64,000 bases of DNA, from the NCBI GenBank assembly GCA_020636255.1, contig JACJYE010000004.1, forward strand, positions 310,001 through 374,000, given 5' to 3'. This DNA is from Lewinellaceae bacterium. Lineage in GTDB: Bacteria; Bacteroidota; Bacteroidia; Chitinophagales; Saprospiraceae. Positions 44,122 to 53,020 of the stretch are shown here, one piece after another (position 1 is the first letter of the stretch; each line of letters opens with the position of its first letter). A program made the position numbers and the translations under genes. The notes beneath the pieces were generated by a model. That model worked only from the letters and a program-made list of their open reading frames with translations, was not told the DNA's origin and ran no database searches.

Positions 44122-46796
44122 GGGGTATGTCGTATTTAGGCCGCAGCGTTTCATGCTTACACCCACCCACAGGGCAGTCGCACTGCCTTAGGGCCATACT
44201 GCTCACCGCCATGCTGCTCGTTTTCGGGCAGGAGCTGGCGGCACAGGGCCATGTTACCGAGCCCCTGCCCCAGGCCCTGAAAAAACTGGAAGGCCGCTTT
44301 GGCGTCACCTTCTCCTACGATGCCGGCCAGGCGGCATCTATCCTCGTCCCCCACCCGGCCGACGGCCTTTCACTGGAAAACAACCTCGACAGCCTGCTCG
44401 CAGATACGGAATGGGGGTATACTATCATCGATTCCAAGGATATCGTGCTCAGAGTACTGCCGCCAGAGCCCCTTCACCTCTGTGGTTATGTCGTCGACCA
44501 GTCTACCGGCGAACCGCTGCCTTATGCGAACATCGCTCTGGAAGGTTCGGAAAAAGGCTGTTATACCAATGAGGACGGCTACTTCGACTGGAAGCCGACA
44601 ATCGGGAAAACCGCCCAGCTGCGGGCCAGCTACCTGGGTTATGAGGAAAAACATTTACGGGCCTTTGATCACAAGGGCAAGCCCTGTTTTACGATACGCC
44701 TCAAACCCACCGGCACCGAGCTGGCCAGTATACTCGTCAAGGAATTCACGCTGGAGATGATGGAGCGGGCAGAAGACGGCCACTATCACTTCGCTCCCCA
44801 GGACATCCCGACCCTGCCGGGCTGGGGTGAGCCCGACCTCCTGCGCAGCCTGCAGTTGCTCCCGGGCATCAGCGCGGCCGATGAGTCGGCCTCCAACCTC
44901 AACATCAGAGGAGGCGCCTCCGACCAGAACCTGCTGCTGTGGGATGATATCCCTATTTACCACAGCGGGCATTTCTTTGGCCTGTATTCCGCTGTCAACC
45001 CCTATGCCGCCCAAAGTATGGACGTATACCGGGGCAGCTTCGGCGCCGAATACGGAGGCCGCGTTTCCGGCGTGATCGACATCAAAGGCAAACCGGTATA
45101 TGGGACGAAAGCAAGGTACGGCGCCGGCATGAACCTGCTGGACCTGCACGGCTATGCCGACATTCCACTCAAGCCCCAGCGGTCATCCCTGTTGCTGGCC
45201 CTGCGCCGCTCCTATACCGACTGGATACCGAGCCGTACCTACCAGAAGCTGTTCAACCAGGTGTTTGCCAAAGGGCGGGTTTACGAAAACCAGGCCACCG
45301 AAGCGCAAAGTGGCGGAGCTGCAACCTCGCTGCCCTCCTTCTTCTACAGCGACCTGAATGCCAAGTGGGCTTTCAAGCCGTCCGAAAAAAGCGAAGTGGC
45401 CGTAAGCCTCTACGCCGGGAGCGACCAGTTCGACTACCAGTTCAAACTCGGCGAAAGCCTGTTTACCTATGACAAGCTGCTCATTGAGAATAAAGGCATC
45501 AGCGCCCGTTATACCCAGCAATGGAACAAGCTCTTCAAAACGGATCTCAAAGCCGTAATGAGCAATTTCAGCAACAACTACATCTTTAGCTACGCTTTTG
45601 GCCCCGATGAGCCCTTCGAAAGCCGGTTCATGGCGCAAAGCAGGCTGAACGACGTCTCCTTCTCCTTCGCGCAGGAATGGGACATTTTCGAAGGCCAGCG
45701 CCTGAAAACCGGCGCCGTCATAGACTGGCTGGGCACCGATTATTTGTTCCAGAGCGAGAACCCGCAGGAGGTGTATGAGCGCAACCAGAAAGCGCTGCTG
45801 GGCCGGACGGGCATCCTGTACGGTGAGTACGAGTTGCGGCTGCCGCCCAGGTTTTTCCTCACCATGGGCCTGCGGTACGAACATTTTACCGCCTTACAGG
45901 GCGAAAAAAGCCTGTTTGACCAGGTAGCTGTGCTGCCGCGTTTTTCCGCCAGCTGGCATCCCTTTGGCGACAGCTTTTTCCTACATGCCAACGGAGGCTT
46001 TTTCCGGCAGTACGTATACCAGATCCCCGCTGTGTACAGCGACCTGGGCGCAGGTGAAAAGATATGGGTCATGGCCGATGACCTGTTCCCTGTCCTGAAC
46101 GCCGGCCAGCTCTCCGCCGGTTACGGCTATCAGCGGGGGCGCTTTCTGTGGGAGATGGATTTTTATGTAAAAGGCATCCAGAACCTGTCGTCGCTAAGGC
46201 TTACGCAGGAAGAAGGCGTTGAAACCCCTTTCACTCAAATGGGTAGCCTCGGCGCCGCCGGCTTTGACGCCATGCTCCGCCAGCGTTGGAACAAATACAC
46301 CTTGTGGATCAGCTATTCTCTGTCGGCAGCTACCAACCAGTTTCCGGAGATCAATGACGGGGCGGCCTTTTTTACCGATACCGACCAGCGCCATACCCTC
46401 ACCCTCACCCAGACCCTTGCGCTGAAAAGCTGGGACCTCTCGGCCACCTGGTACCTCAACAGCGGACGGCCTTATACGCTCCCTACAGGAATAGGCGCCC
46501 GGCCTGGCACAGGCACAGGCGAAGAGGTGTTTTTCCTGCAGTACGCCCACCCGAACAATGCCCGGCTACCCGCCTATCACCGCCTCGACCTGGCCGCCAA
46601 TTACCGCTTCCAGACGGAACACTGGTTAGGCAAACTGGGCCTGTCCATCATCAATGCCTATAATCGCACCAACTTGTTCGATATCGATTTTCTGCTCGCG
46701 CCTTCGCCTACCGACCCCACGGAAATGGAATCGGTAGGCCTTCGCCGCCCTATGCTGGGCTTCACGCCGAACCTTTTTATTCAGATCGAGTGGTGA
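44118..46796 (+). CDS. TonB-dependent outer-membrane receptor with STN signalling domain
   Basis: The 892-residue protein has an N-terminal export signal (about 24-43) and an STN/secretin-like signalling domain (about 45-112, LPQALKKLEGRFGVTFSYDA). A carboxypeptidase regulatory-like beta-sandwich follows (CGYVVDQSTGEPLPYANIAL), then a plug (LLRSLQLLPGISAADESASN, NIRGGASDQNLLLWDDIPIY). A 22-strand-type barrel runs to the terminal FIQIEW. The STN domain and the upstream sigma/FecR pair indicate substrate-sensing transport. No SusD partner follows, so the substrate is more likely a small chelate or peptide than a long glycan (inference). Confidence 0.9.
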   Translation: MRGMSYLGRSVSCLHPPTGQSHCLRAILLTAMLLVFGQELAAQGHVTEPLPQALKKLEGRFGVTFSYDAGQAASILVPHPADGLSLENNLDSLLADTEWGYTIIDSKDIVLRVLPPEPLHLCGYVVDQSTGEPLPYANIALEGSEKGCYTNEDGYFDWKPTIGKTAQLRASYLGYEEKHLRAFDHKGKPCFTIRLKPTGTELASILVKEFTLEMMERAEDGHYHFAPQDIPTLPGWGEPDLLRSLQLLPGISAADESASNLNIRGGASDQNLLLWDDIPIYHSGHFFGLYSAVNPYAAQSMDVYRGSFGAEYGGRVSGVIDIKGKPVYGTKARYGAGMNLLDLHGYADIPLKPQRSSLLLALRRSYTDWIPSRTYQKLFNQVFAKGRVYENQATEAQSGGAATSLPSFFYSDLNAKWAFKPSEKSEVAVSLYAGSDQFDYQFKLGESLFTYDKLLIENKGISARYTQQWNKLFKTDLKAVMSNFSNNYIFSYAFGPDEPFESRFMAQSRLNDVSFSFAQEWDIFEGQRLKTGAVIDWLGTDYLFQSENPQEVYERNQKALLGRTGILYGEYELRLPPRFFLTMGLRYEHFTALQGEKSLFDQVAVLPRFSASWHPFGDSFFLHANGGFFRQYVYQIPAVYSDLGAGEKIWVMADDLFPVLNAGQLSAGYGYQRGRFLWEMDFYVKGIQNLSSLRLTQEEGVETPFTQMGSLGAAGFDAMLRQRWNKYTLWISYSLSAATNQFPEINDGAAFFTDTDQRHTLTLTQTLALKSWDLSATWYLNSGRPYTLPTGIGARPGTGTGEEVFFLQYAHPNNARLPAYHRLDLAANYRFQTEHWLGKLGLSIINAYNRTNLFDIDFLLAPSPTDPTEMESVGLRRPMLGFTPNLFIQIEW

Positions 46797-46811
46797 AAAC
46801 AGGGATCATCC

Positions 46812-48209
46812 CTAGCCCAGCTTTTCCCTGATCTCCTTTAGCTGTTTTTCCGTCTCTGCGATCTGTTCCTGGAGCGCGAATTTCTGGTTGGGGTCGTAAG
46901 CTTTGATGAGTTCCTGGCGGAACAGGTTGAGCTTGCGCTGGAGGGTTTCGGCCTGATCCTGAAGCCCCTTGCGTTCGAGCTCATCCAGATAGGCGCCGCC
47001 GTTGTTGCCGGTTCCCGACTGAGGCTGCAGCGCGCCGGCTTTAAGGTCCTCCGTTTCCAGTTCATCAATAATGGATGTCATGGCAAAACGGATGCGGTTG
47101 AGGGTGATATTGGCGAAATTGGGGTCTATCAGGCCGCTGCGCATCTGGTTGTTGATGCTGCTGAACTGGCTCTGCTGCATGATGATGTCGTTCTCCCGCC
47201 TCGACCGGTCGTCGATGATCCGGTTAAGCAGTTCAAATACGCCTTTAAAATCGCTGTCCCTGAGCAGGGCCTTAAGCCTCTCACGCACGTCTTCGATGGT
47301 GCGTAGTGGGGCGGCTTGTGGCTCCGGCCTTGGAGGTTCCGGTTCATGCATTTCGGTTTCCGCGTCGCCTCCACTCCGGGACGTAGCAGCTGTTTTGGGC
47401 ACATCGGCAGGCTTTTCGAAAACCGTATCTTTGTAGGCTTTAAGCCGAAACATAAACTCCCCGCCCATGTCGCCGACATTTTGCAAGGCAGCGCCCCGGG
47501 GTAGTTGCTCGGCATTGTTACCTACTGCGATCACGACCTCATTGCAAAACTGGGACACCCGCATACGGGGTTCGCTATTGTGCTCCAGATGCCACAGAAC
47601 AGCTTTTGCGAAAGGGCTGTGCCCACCGTCCCAGCCATCGGAAACGACTTCTTTGCGGCCAGCTGTCAGCAGCCAGCGGGAGGGCAGGCTCTCCAGGCGG
47701 TCAGCAGCAGTTGCTGCCCGGCGGGCCGTGAAGAAGCTGCCGGAATAGCAGGAGTCCGTGATCAGAAAAGTATGGCGGGACTTTATCGCCCGCAAAAGGC
47801 GGGTTACGAGGTCGAAAGAGATATAAGAACCGATCTCGCCCTGCCGCCCGTCGATGGGTATCCAGTACCCGACATCGACGATCTCGTCGTATTCGCCATG
47901 GCCGGCGAAATACATCAGCAGGGTATCCTGTTCGGTAACGGTTTTAGCATAAGACTTTAACCTGTCAATGATGGCCGTCTGGGTCGCTTCCGTATCGTAT
48001 AGGGTAGCCAGGTGGCCGTCATCAAACTGGTACTTTGAGGTGAGCACCCTAACAACCTCCCGGGCATCTTTGACCGCATTATTCAATCGCGGCATCGATT
48101 TGTACTGGTCGATCCCCACTACGAAGAGGTAATTGTCTCCGAGTGGAAGGCCTTGTTCTTCTTCCCCATCCAGGTTTATTCCCCGTTTGGTTTCCTCCTG
48201 TCCAGGCAT
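46812..48209 (-). CDS. Second caspase-family (C14) protease with effector-associated domain and coiled coil
   Basis: The 465-residue protein has the caspase fold at about 24-258 with catalytic His104 in LLMYFAGHGEYDE and Cys154 in FLITDSCYSGSFF. A charged Pro-rich linker follows (265-302). The EAD-like helices at 305-385 include LLRDSDFKGVFELLNRI, then MQQSQFSSINNQMRSGLIDP and IRFAMTSIIDEL. A C-terminal coiled coil lies at about 407-465. The EAD is of the same kind as those in the 23.8-31.9 kb module, so this caspase could be recruited by it from a separate locus (inference). It has its own promoter. It converges on the TonB-receptor gene, with 15 bp between stops. Confidence 0.88.
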   Translation of the reverse strand: MPGQEETKRGINLDGEEEQGLPLGDNYLFVVGIDQYKSMPRLNNAVKDAREVVRVLTSKYQFDDGHLATLYDTEATQTAIIDRLKSYAKTVTEQDTLLMYFAGHGEYDEIVDVGYWIPIDGRQGEIGSYISFDLVTRLLRAIKSRHTFLITDSCYSGSFFTARRAATAADRLESLPSRWLLTAGRKEVVSDGWDGGHSPFAKAVLWHLEHNSEPRMRVSQFCNEVVIAVGNNAEQLPRGAALQNVGDMGGEFMFRLKAYKDTVFEKPADVPKTAATSRSGGDAETEMHEPEPPRPEPQAAPLRTIEDVRERLKALLRDSDFKGVFELLNRIIDDRSRRENDIIMQQSQFSSINNQMRSGLIDPNFANITLNRIRFAMTSIIDELETEDLKAGALQPQSGTGNNGGAYLDELERKGLQDQAETLQRKLNLFRQELIKAYDPNQKFALQEQIAETEKQLKEIREKLG

Positions 48210-48256
48210 ATTCTGTTTGGTTTTTCCAGTTGCAATTGGGCAATAGGCGCCCCGCT

Positions 48257-48287
48257 CAAATATAGTTCATATCGGCGAAGTAGCCAA
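48257..48287 (-). promoter_or_regulatory. Promoter of the second caspase gene
   Basis: Minus strand: TTG (48287-48285), 20 bases, then TATATTTG (48264-48257), a full match to TAnnTTTG. The ATG is about 48 bases downstream. The caspase is therefore probably transcribed alone. Confidence 0.65.
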
Positions 48288-48292
48288 TAGCA

Positions 48293-49303
48293 TCAACGCA
48301 CTGTAGTGTCCTCTGCAGGCAGCAGCACTTCCAGTCCTTTAACGGGCTCGCCGTCGCTCCACTGGCCCAGGGATCGTTGCGCGGGAGTGTCGCCGAAGGC
48401 GGTGTCGCAGTATTCATCCGAACGGACACATGACAGGAGGGCATCCAGCAGCTTCCAGTAGCCGTAATAGTCGAGCGCATCGTTTTTGGCGATGCGCAGA
48501 GCACGGTAATACGAGAGGTTGTGGATGTCGGCGTCAAAACGGGCATCGAGCGCGTAACATTCGTTGTGCCCGGCGGTGACCGCCGGCTCGCCATGCTCGT
48601 CCGGAAACTGGCGAAGCAGGTTTCGGTGAGGCGTATGAACGGCAGTCTCGAAAATAAGCCGCCCCAGCTCATCACCCACGACCTGGTCGTCGACGCTCAC
48701 CATGATGAGCAGGCGGGTGTCGGCGGGCATGTCTTCGTAGCTATCGAGCCGCCCCCCTTTCAGTGGCCCGGTGCCCGGTGCGCACAGCAACAACCCCCTG
48801 GGCTGCGGGATGCCGAGTTCTGGGAACCGGACGCCCAGGTTAGCTGCGATGGCCCCGCCATAGGAATGGCCAACCAGGACGAGCGGCCCTTGCTGCGGCC
48901 GTACGTGGCTGCCTTCGCCCAGCTCGGCCAGCGCATCCAGGATGCCCTTCGCCGCATTACCTGCAAACGCTTCAGAGCCAGGGGCCAGCAGGTTCTGCTG
49001 ATAACGCGGATAGATAACGATATTGCCCTGCCGGACGATATGGCTGACCCAGCCGCCGTAGATCATGGGGTTGATAGCGCCGTACCCGTGCAGGAATACC
49101 ACTACCGGAGCCGAATCCGGGCTTGGCGACTCCGGTTCGAACAACCAATAGCCCTCTGCTGTCCCGGCCTGATCGGAAAAGCGTACACCGTCATGAACAT
49201 AGTCTGCCCCGCCGGGGCCATCAGAGGGCTGGGGAGGGCCCGAAGGGCCGGAAGGACAAAAAAAGCTCAACCAAAGGAAAGGCAGGGATATCCAGAAATA
49301 CAT
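48293..49303 (-). CDS. Exported alpha/beta hydrolase (serine type)
   Basis: The 336-residue protein has a hydrophobic N-terminus (MYFWISLPFLWLSFFCPSG) that may be a signal peptide. The Cys there does not sit in a standard lipobox. The hydrolase domain has VVVFLHGYGAINP (oxyanion region) and nucleophile GHSYGGAIAANLG. A likely acid lies near MVSVDDQVVGD and a His in TAGHNECYALD. It resembles dienelactone-hydrolase/chlorophyllase-like esterases, with substrate unknown. It lies upstream of the second caspase gene on the same strand but is separated from it by that gene's promoter. Confidence 0.78.
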   Translation of the reverse strand: MYFWISLPFLWLSFFCPSGPSGPPQPSDGPGGADYVHDGVRFSDQAGTAEGYWLFEPESPSPDSAPVVVFLHGYGAINPMIYGGWVSHIVRQGNIVIYPRYQQNLLAPGSEAFAGNAAKGILDALAELGEGSHVRPQQGPLVLVGHSYGGAIAANLGVRFPELGIPQPRGLLLCAPGTGPLKGGRLDSYEDMPADTRLLIMVSVDDQVVGDELGRLIFETAVHTPHRNLLRQFPDEHGEPAVTAGHNECYALDARFDADIHNLSYYRALRIAKNDALDYYGYWKLLDALLSCVRSDEYCDTAFGDTPAQRSLGQWSDGEPVKGLEVLLPAEDTTVR

Positions 49304-49426
49304 AGCCGGTTTTTTTAGGTTTTGAAACGCAGCAGCTGCTGTTGAAGTTTTATACTTCAGACACTATCTGCCGGTAAGAAGCTGCAAAAAAAGCGTACAT
49401 TGAGGCCGGAAAAAGCACAGTTGTTC

Positions 49427-50482
49427 ATGTCAATAATTACGGTTGAGCAACCCGTTGGGATCATCGGAGCAGGAAGTTTCGGCACGGCAATCGCCAACCT
49501 GTTGTCTTATAATGTCGATGTGCTGTTATTCAGCCGCAATGAGGAGTTGGTTGAGCAGATCAACAACAGCAAATTCAACCAGGGGATCAAGTTGTCAAAC
49601 CGGGTGCGGGCGACAAGCGACCTGGCGGAAGTGCCCCGGCTGTGCACGCTGATCTTTCCCGTCGTGCCTTCCATCAACTTCCGGAATATGATGCGGTCCC
49701 TCAGCCCGTTTCTGCGCCCTTACCACATCCTGATCCACGGCACAAAGGGTTTCGACGCCCATGGGCTGGAAGACCTGGGCGAAGGCGGTGAAATGCTCAC
49801 CAGAGAAGATGTCAGTACGATGAGCGAAGTGATCCTTCAGGAGAGCTCCGTCGTTCGGGTGGGGTGCCTGTCGGGGCCCAACCTGGCCAAAGAGATCCTG
49901 GAAGGGCAACCCACGGCAACCGTAATCGGCAGCAAGTTCGACGAAGTGATCAACCTGGGCAATGATGTGCTGAGCAGCGAGCATTTTCACGTTTTCGGCA
50001 CCCACGACCTGCTGGGCGCTGAGCTCGCCGGCGCGTTGAAGAACATCATCGCCCTGGGCTCCGGCATCCTGCGTGGCAAAGGGCTGGGCAAGAATATCCA
50101 GGCGATGCTGATCACCCGCGGCCTGACCGAGATGGTGTATTTCGGCAACGCTATGGGGTCTTCCAGCAGCGCTTTTTTCGGCACGGCAGGCATCGGAGAC
50201 CTGGTGGCCACCGCCACCAGCAAGGACAGCCGCAACTTCACCTTTGGCTACCGCCTCGGCAAAGGCGAGCCTATGGATATCATAGAATCTACCATGCCCG
50301 AGCTTGCCGAAGGCGTGCGCACCCTGAAAATAGCCCGCCAATTGGCGAAATATTATAAATTGCGCGTCCCGATCACCGACATGTTGTACAAGATCGTTTT
50401 CGAAGGCTTTGACATTGACCGCGCCATCCATTTTCTGATCACTTATCCCTACGACGTGGATGTCGATTTCATAAAAACCTAA
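49427..50482 (+). CDS. gpsA: Glycerol-3-phosphate dehydrogenase [NAD(P)+]
   Basis: GpsA reduces dihydroxyacetone phosphate to sn-glycerol 3-phosphate for phospholipid synthesis. The 351-residue protein starts from ATG 49427 (MSIITVEQPVGIIGAGSFGT) with the GxGxxG nucleotide loop. LSGPNLAKEI, the catalytic Lys in GALKNIIALGSGI, GTAGIGDLVATATS and the substrate-binding SRNFTFG follow. PELAEGVRTLKIA near the C-terminus is also typical. A TTG-type start at 49400 would add nine unsupported residues. It is 19 bp before the YfhO-like gene on the same strand. Confidence 0.94.
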   Translation: MSIITVEQPVGIIGAGSFGTAIANLLSYNVDVLLFSRNEELVEQINNSKFNQGIKLSNRVRATSDLAEVPRLCTLIFPVVPSINFRNMMRSLSPFLRPYHILIHGTKGFDAHGLEDLGEGGEMLTREDVSTMSEVILQESSVVRVGCLSGPNLAKEILEGQPTATVIGSKFDEVINLGNDVLSSEHFHVFGTHDLLGAELAGALKNIIALGSGILRGKGLGKNIQAMLITRGLTEMVYFGNAMGSSSSAFFGTAGIGDLVATATSKDSRNFTFGYRLGKGEPMDIIESTMPELAEGVRTLKIARQLAKYYKLRVPITDMLYKIVFEGFDIDRAIHFLITYPYDVDVDFIKT

Positions 50483-50501
50483 AAAAAGTAAGCACCATAG
50501 C

Positions 50502-53018
50502 ATGAATGCCATCATCCGAAAAGCAATTCCTCATTTTGCCGCTATTGCCGTTTTCCTGCTGGCTTGCGCCATCTATTTTTCACCGCAGCTTCAAGGCAAA
50601 GTACCCGACCAAAGCGACATCATCCAATACCGGGGCATGTCGCAGGAAGTGCGGGAGTACTATGAGCAGTCCGGCGAGCGCTCCCTCTGGACAAACGCCA
50701 TGTTCGGCGGGATGCCCACTTACCAGATCAATACCGTCAGCGCAGGCAACAACCTGAAATTGCTGGATCGTATAGGCACTTTGGGCATCGCTCCGCCTAT
50801 CGGGCGTTTCTTCATCGCTATGCTGAGCTTTTACGTCCTGATGGTAGTGCTGGGCGTAAACCCATGGCTCAGCGTCATCGGTGCGGTCGCCTTTGGCCTT
50901 ACGACCAACAACCTCATCCTGTACGAAACGGGCCACGAGACCAAGCTCAAAGCGATCGCTTACCTGCCGCTGGCCACCGCAGGCCTGTTGCTCACCTTTC
51001 GAAAGCAATATTTGTTCGGAGGTATCCTCTTCGCCCTTGGCCTGGGGCTCGATATTATGGCCAACCACGTGCAGATGACCTATTACTTTTTCCTTACCCT
51101 TCTGGTTTTCGGCGTCGCCCAGGTCATCTTCGAGGCCAGAAAGGGCGAATACCTGCATCTGGCAAAATCAGTAGGCGTACTGGCCATTGGCGGTTTGATG
51201 GCCGTCGGTGCAGCAGCATCCAACCTATGGATCACCTATGAATACTCCAAAGACACGATGCGCGGGGAGCCCATCCTGGAAACAAAAGGCGATCCCTCGA
51301 ACAGCAGCGAGACCTCGGGCCTGGCATGGGATTATGCCATGCAGTGGAGCAATGGCGCCATCGACCTGTTCGCATCCTTCATCCCGGGTGTTGCCGGCGG
51401 CGGCTCGCAGGAGCCCGTCGGCGCAAGATCCGCCGTCGTGCAGGACCTGCGCGGCAAGGGGGCACGCATACCCGACGATTTCGTCGCGCCATTGTATTGG
51501 GGGGGATTGCCCTTTACGAGCGGCCCCATCTATTTCGGCGCCATCATGACGTTCCTTTTCCTCATCGGGCTCACCCTGGTCAAAGGGCCGGTAAAATGGT
51601 GGCTGGCACTGGGCACCCTGCTCACTCTGATGTTGTCGATGGGCAAAAACCTGGAGTGGTTCAACAAGCTGTTCTTCGATTATGTGCCCCTCTACAATAA
51701 ATTCCGCACGCCTAATTCAGTCCTCAGCGTAACGGCCTTCCTGGTGCCTACCCTCGGCATCCTGGCCCTGCACAAGATCGTCGCCGGTAAAGTGGATAAA
51801 AAGGAAGCCCTGCGAAGCTTGTATATCGCCGGAGGCGTTGCAGGCGCTATTTGCCTGTATTTTGCCATCCTGGGCCCTTCTTTTTACGATTTCACCAACC
51901 CTGGTGATGCGCGTTACCAGCAGGCCGGTTACGACCTCGGCGCTATCATGGCCGACCGCAAGGCGCTCATGCGCAGCGATGCCTGGCGCACGCTCCTACT
52001 GGTGCTGCTCAGCGGCGGGCTCATCTGGGCTTACCTCCAAAACAAACTTAAACTGCCCATCCTGCTGGCAGGCATAGGCCTGCTCGTACTGTTCGACCAG
52101 TGGACGGTGGGCCGCAGGTATCTGGGCAAAGACTTCTTCGTGGAGCCGGCAAAATACCAGGCCAACTTCCAGCCGCGGCCCGTAGACGAGCAGATCCTCC
52201 AGGATAAAGACCCTGACTACCGGGTGTTCGACGTCACAGAGAACCCCTTCACCTCCACACGGGCTTCCTTTTTCCATAAATCGCTCGGCGGTTATCACGC
52301 TGCCAAGCTCCAACGGTATCAGGACCTCATCGACCGCCACCTGAGCAAAAACAACCAACAGGTGTTCGACATGCTGAACACCCGCTATTTCATCGTCAAC
52401 GGCCAGGACGGAGCTCCCGCCGTGAGGCGCAACAACGGAGCGCTGGGCAACGCCTGGTTCATCGATACCATCCGTTTCGTCAACTCGGCCGATGAAGAGA
52501 TCGATGCTCTGGAGGATTTCACACCCGGCAAGGAGGCCATTATTAACAAGGAGTTCGAAAGTTATATCAGCGGGTTTATACCCAATGGCCAGGGGGCGAT
52601 CACCCTCACGGAATACAAGCCCAATTATCTGGCCTACCAAAGCGAATCGGACAGCGAACAGTTCGCCGTTTTTTCGGAGATCTGGTACGGCCCCAACAAG
52701 GGCTGGCAGGCCTATATCGACGGACAACCCGCCGATCATATCCGGGTGAACTACGTGCTGCGCGGCATGCGTATTCCCGCCGGCAAGCACACTGTCGAGT
52801 TTAAGTTCGACCCCCTATCCTTCGAGCGGGGCAAACTCGCCTCACAGCTGTTCTCATCGATCATCCTACTCGGGCTGATCGGCTTTATCGGATACAAGGG
52901 TTACCGTCTTTATCAAAACCCGCCCGAGGAGCCGGCCCCTGCTCCCAGGACGCCATCTGCACCTAAAGGCACTACTTCCAGACAGTCGTTATCAAGCCGG
53001 AAAAAGAAGAAAAAGTAA
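50502..53018 (+). CDS. YfhO-family multi-pass membrane protein (glycosyltransferase-like)
   Basis: The 838-residue protein has about a dozen membrane helices: one at 12-29 (FAAIAVFLLACAIYF), a block from about 105 to 250, and another from about 340 to 545. It ends in a soluble beta-rich C-terminal domain and a basic tail (SSRKKKKK). The extracytoplasmic loop PDQSDIIQYRGMSQEVREYY and the C-terminal SEIWYGPNKGWQAYIDGQ are hallmarks of YfhO-type proteins, which are GT-C-like enzymes implicated in decorating cell-envelope polymers with sugars. It overlaps no gene and begins a four-gene glycan cluster with GT4, FkbM and GT2. Confidence 0.88.
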   Translation: MNAIIRKAIPHFAAIAVFLLACAIYFSPQLQGKVPDQSDIIQYRGMSQEVREYYEQSGERSLWTNAMFGGMPTYQINTVSAGNNLKLLDRIGTLGIAPPIGRFFIAMLSFYVLMVVLGVNPWLSVIGAVAFGLTTNNLILYETGHETKLKAIAYLPLATAGLLLTFRKQYLFGGILFALGLGLDIMANHVQMTYYFFLTLLVFGVAQVIFEARKGEYLHLAKSVGVLAIGGLMAVGAAASNLWITYEYSKDTMRGEPILETKGDPSNSSETSGLAWDYAMQWSNGAIDLFASFIPGVAGGGSQEPVGARSAVVQDLRGKGARIPDDFVAPLYWGGLPFTSGPIYFGAIMTFLFLIGLTLVKGPVKWWLALGTLLTLMLSMGKNLEWFNKLFFDYVPLYNKFRTPNSVLSVTAFLVPTLGILALHKIVAGKVDKKEALRSLYIAGGVAGAICLYFAILGPSFYDFTNPGDARYQQAGYDLGAIMADRKALMRSDAWRTLLLVLLSGGLIWAYLQNKLKLPILLAGIGLLVLFDQWTVGRRYLGKDFFVEPAKYQANFQPRPVDEQILQDKDPDYRVFDVTENPFTSTRASFFHKSLGGYHAAKLQRYQDLIDRHLSKNNQQVFDMLNTRYFIVNGQDGAPAVRRNNGALGNAWFIDTIRFVNSADEEIDALEDFTPGKEAIINKEFESYISGFIPNGQGAITLTEYKPNYLAYQSESDSEQFAVFSEIWYGPNKGWQAYIDGQPADHIRVNYVLRGMRIPAGKHTVEFKFDPLSFERGKLASQLFSSIILLGLIGFIGYKGYRLYQNPPEEPAPAPRTPSAPKGTTSRQSLSSRKKKKK

Positions 53019-53020
53019 AA

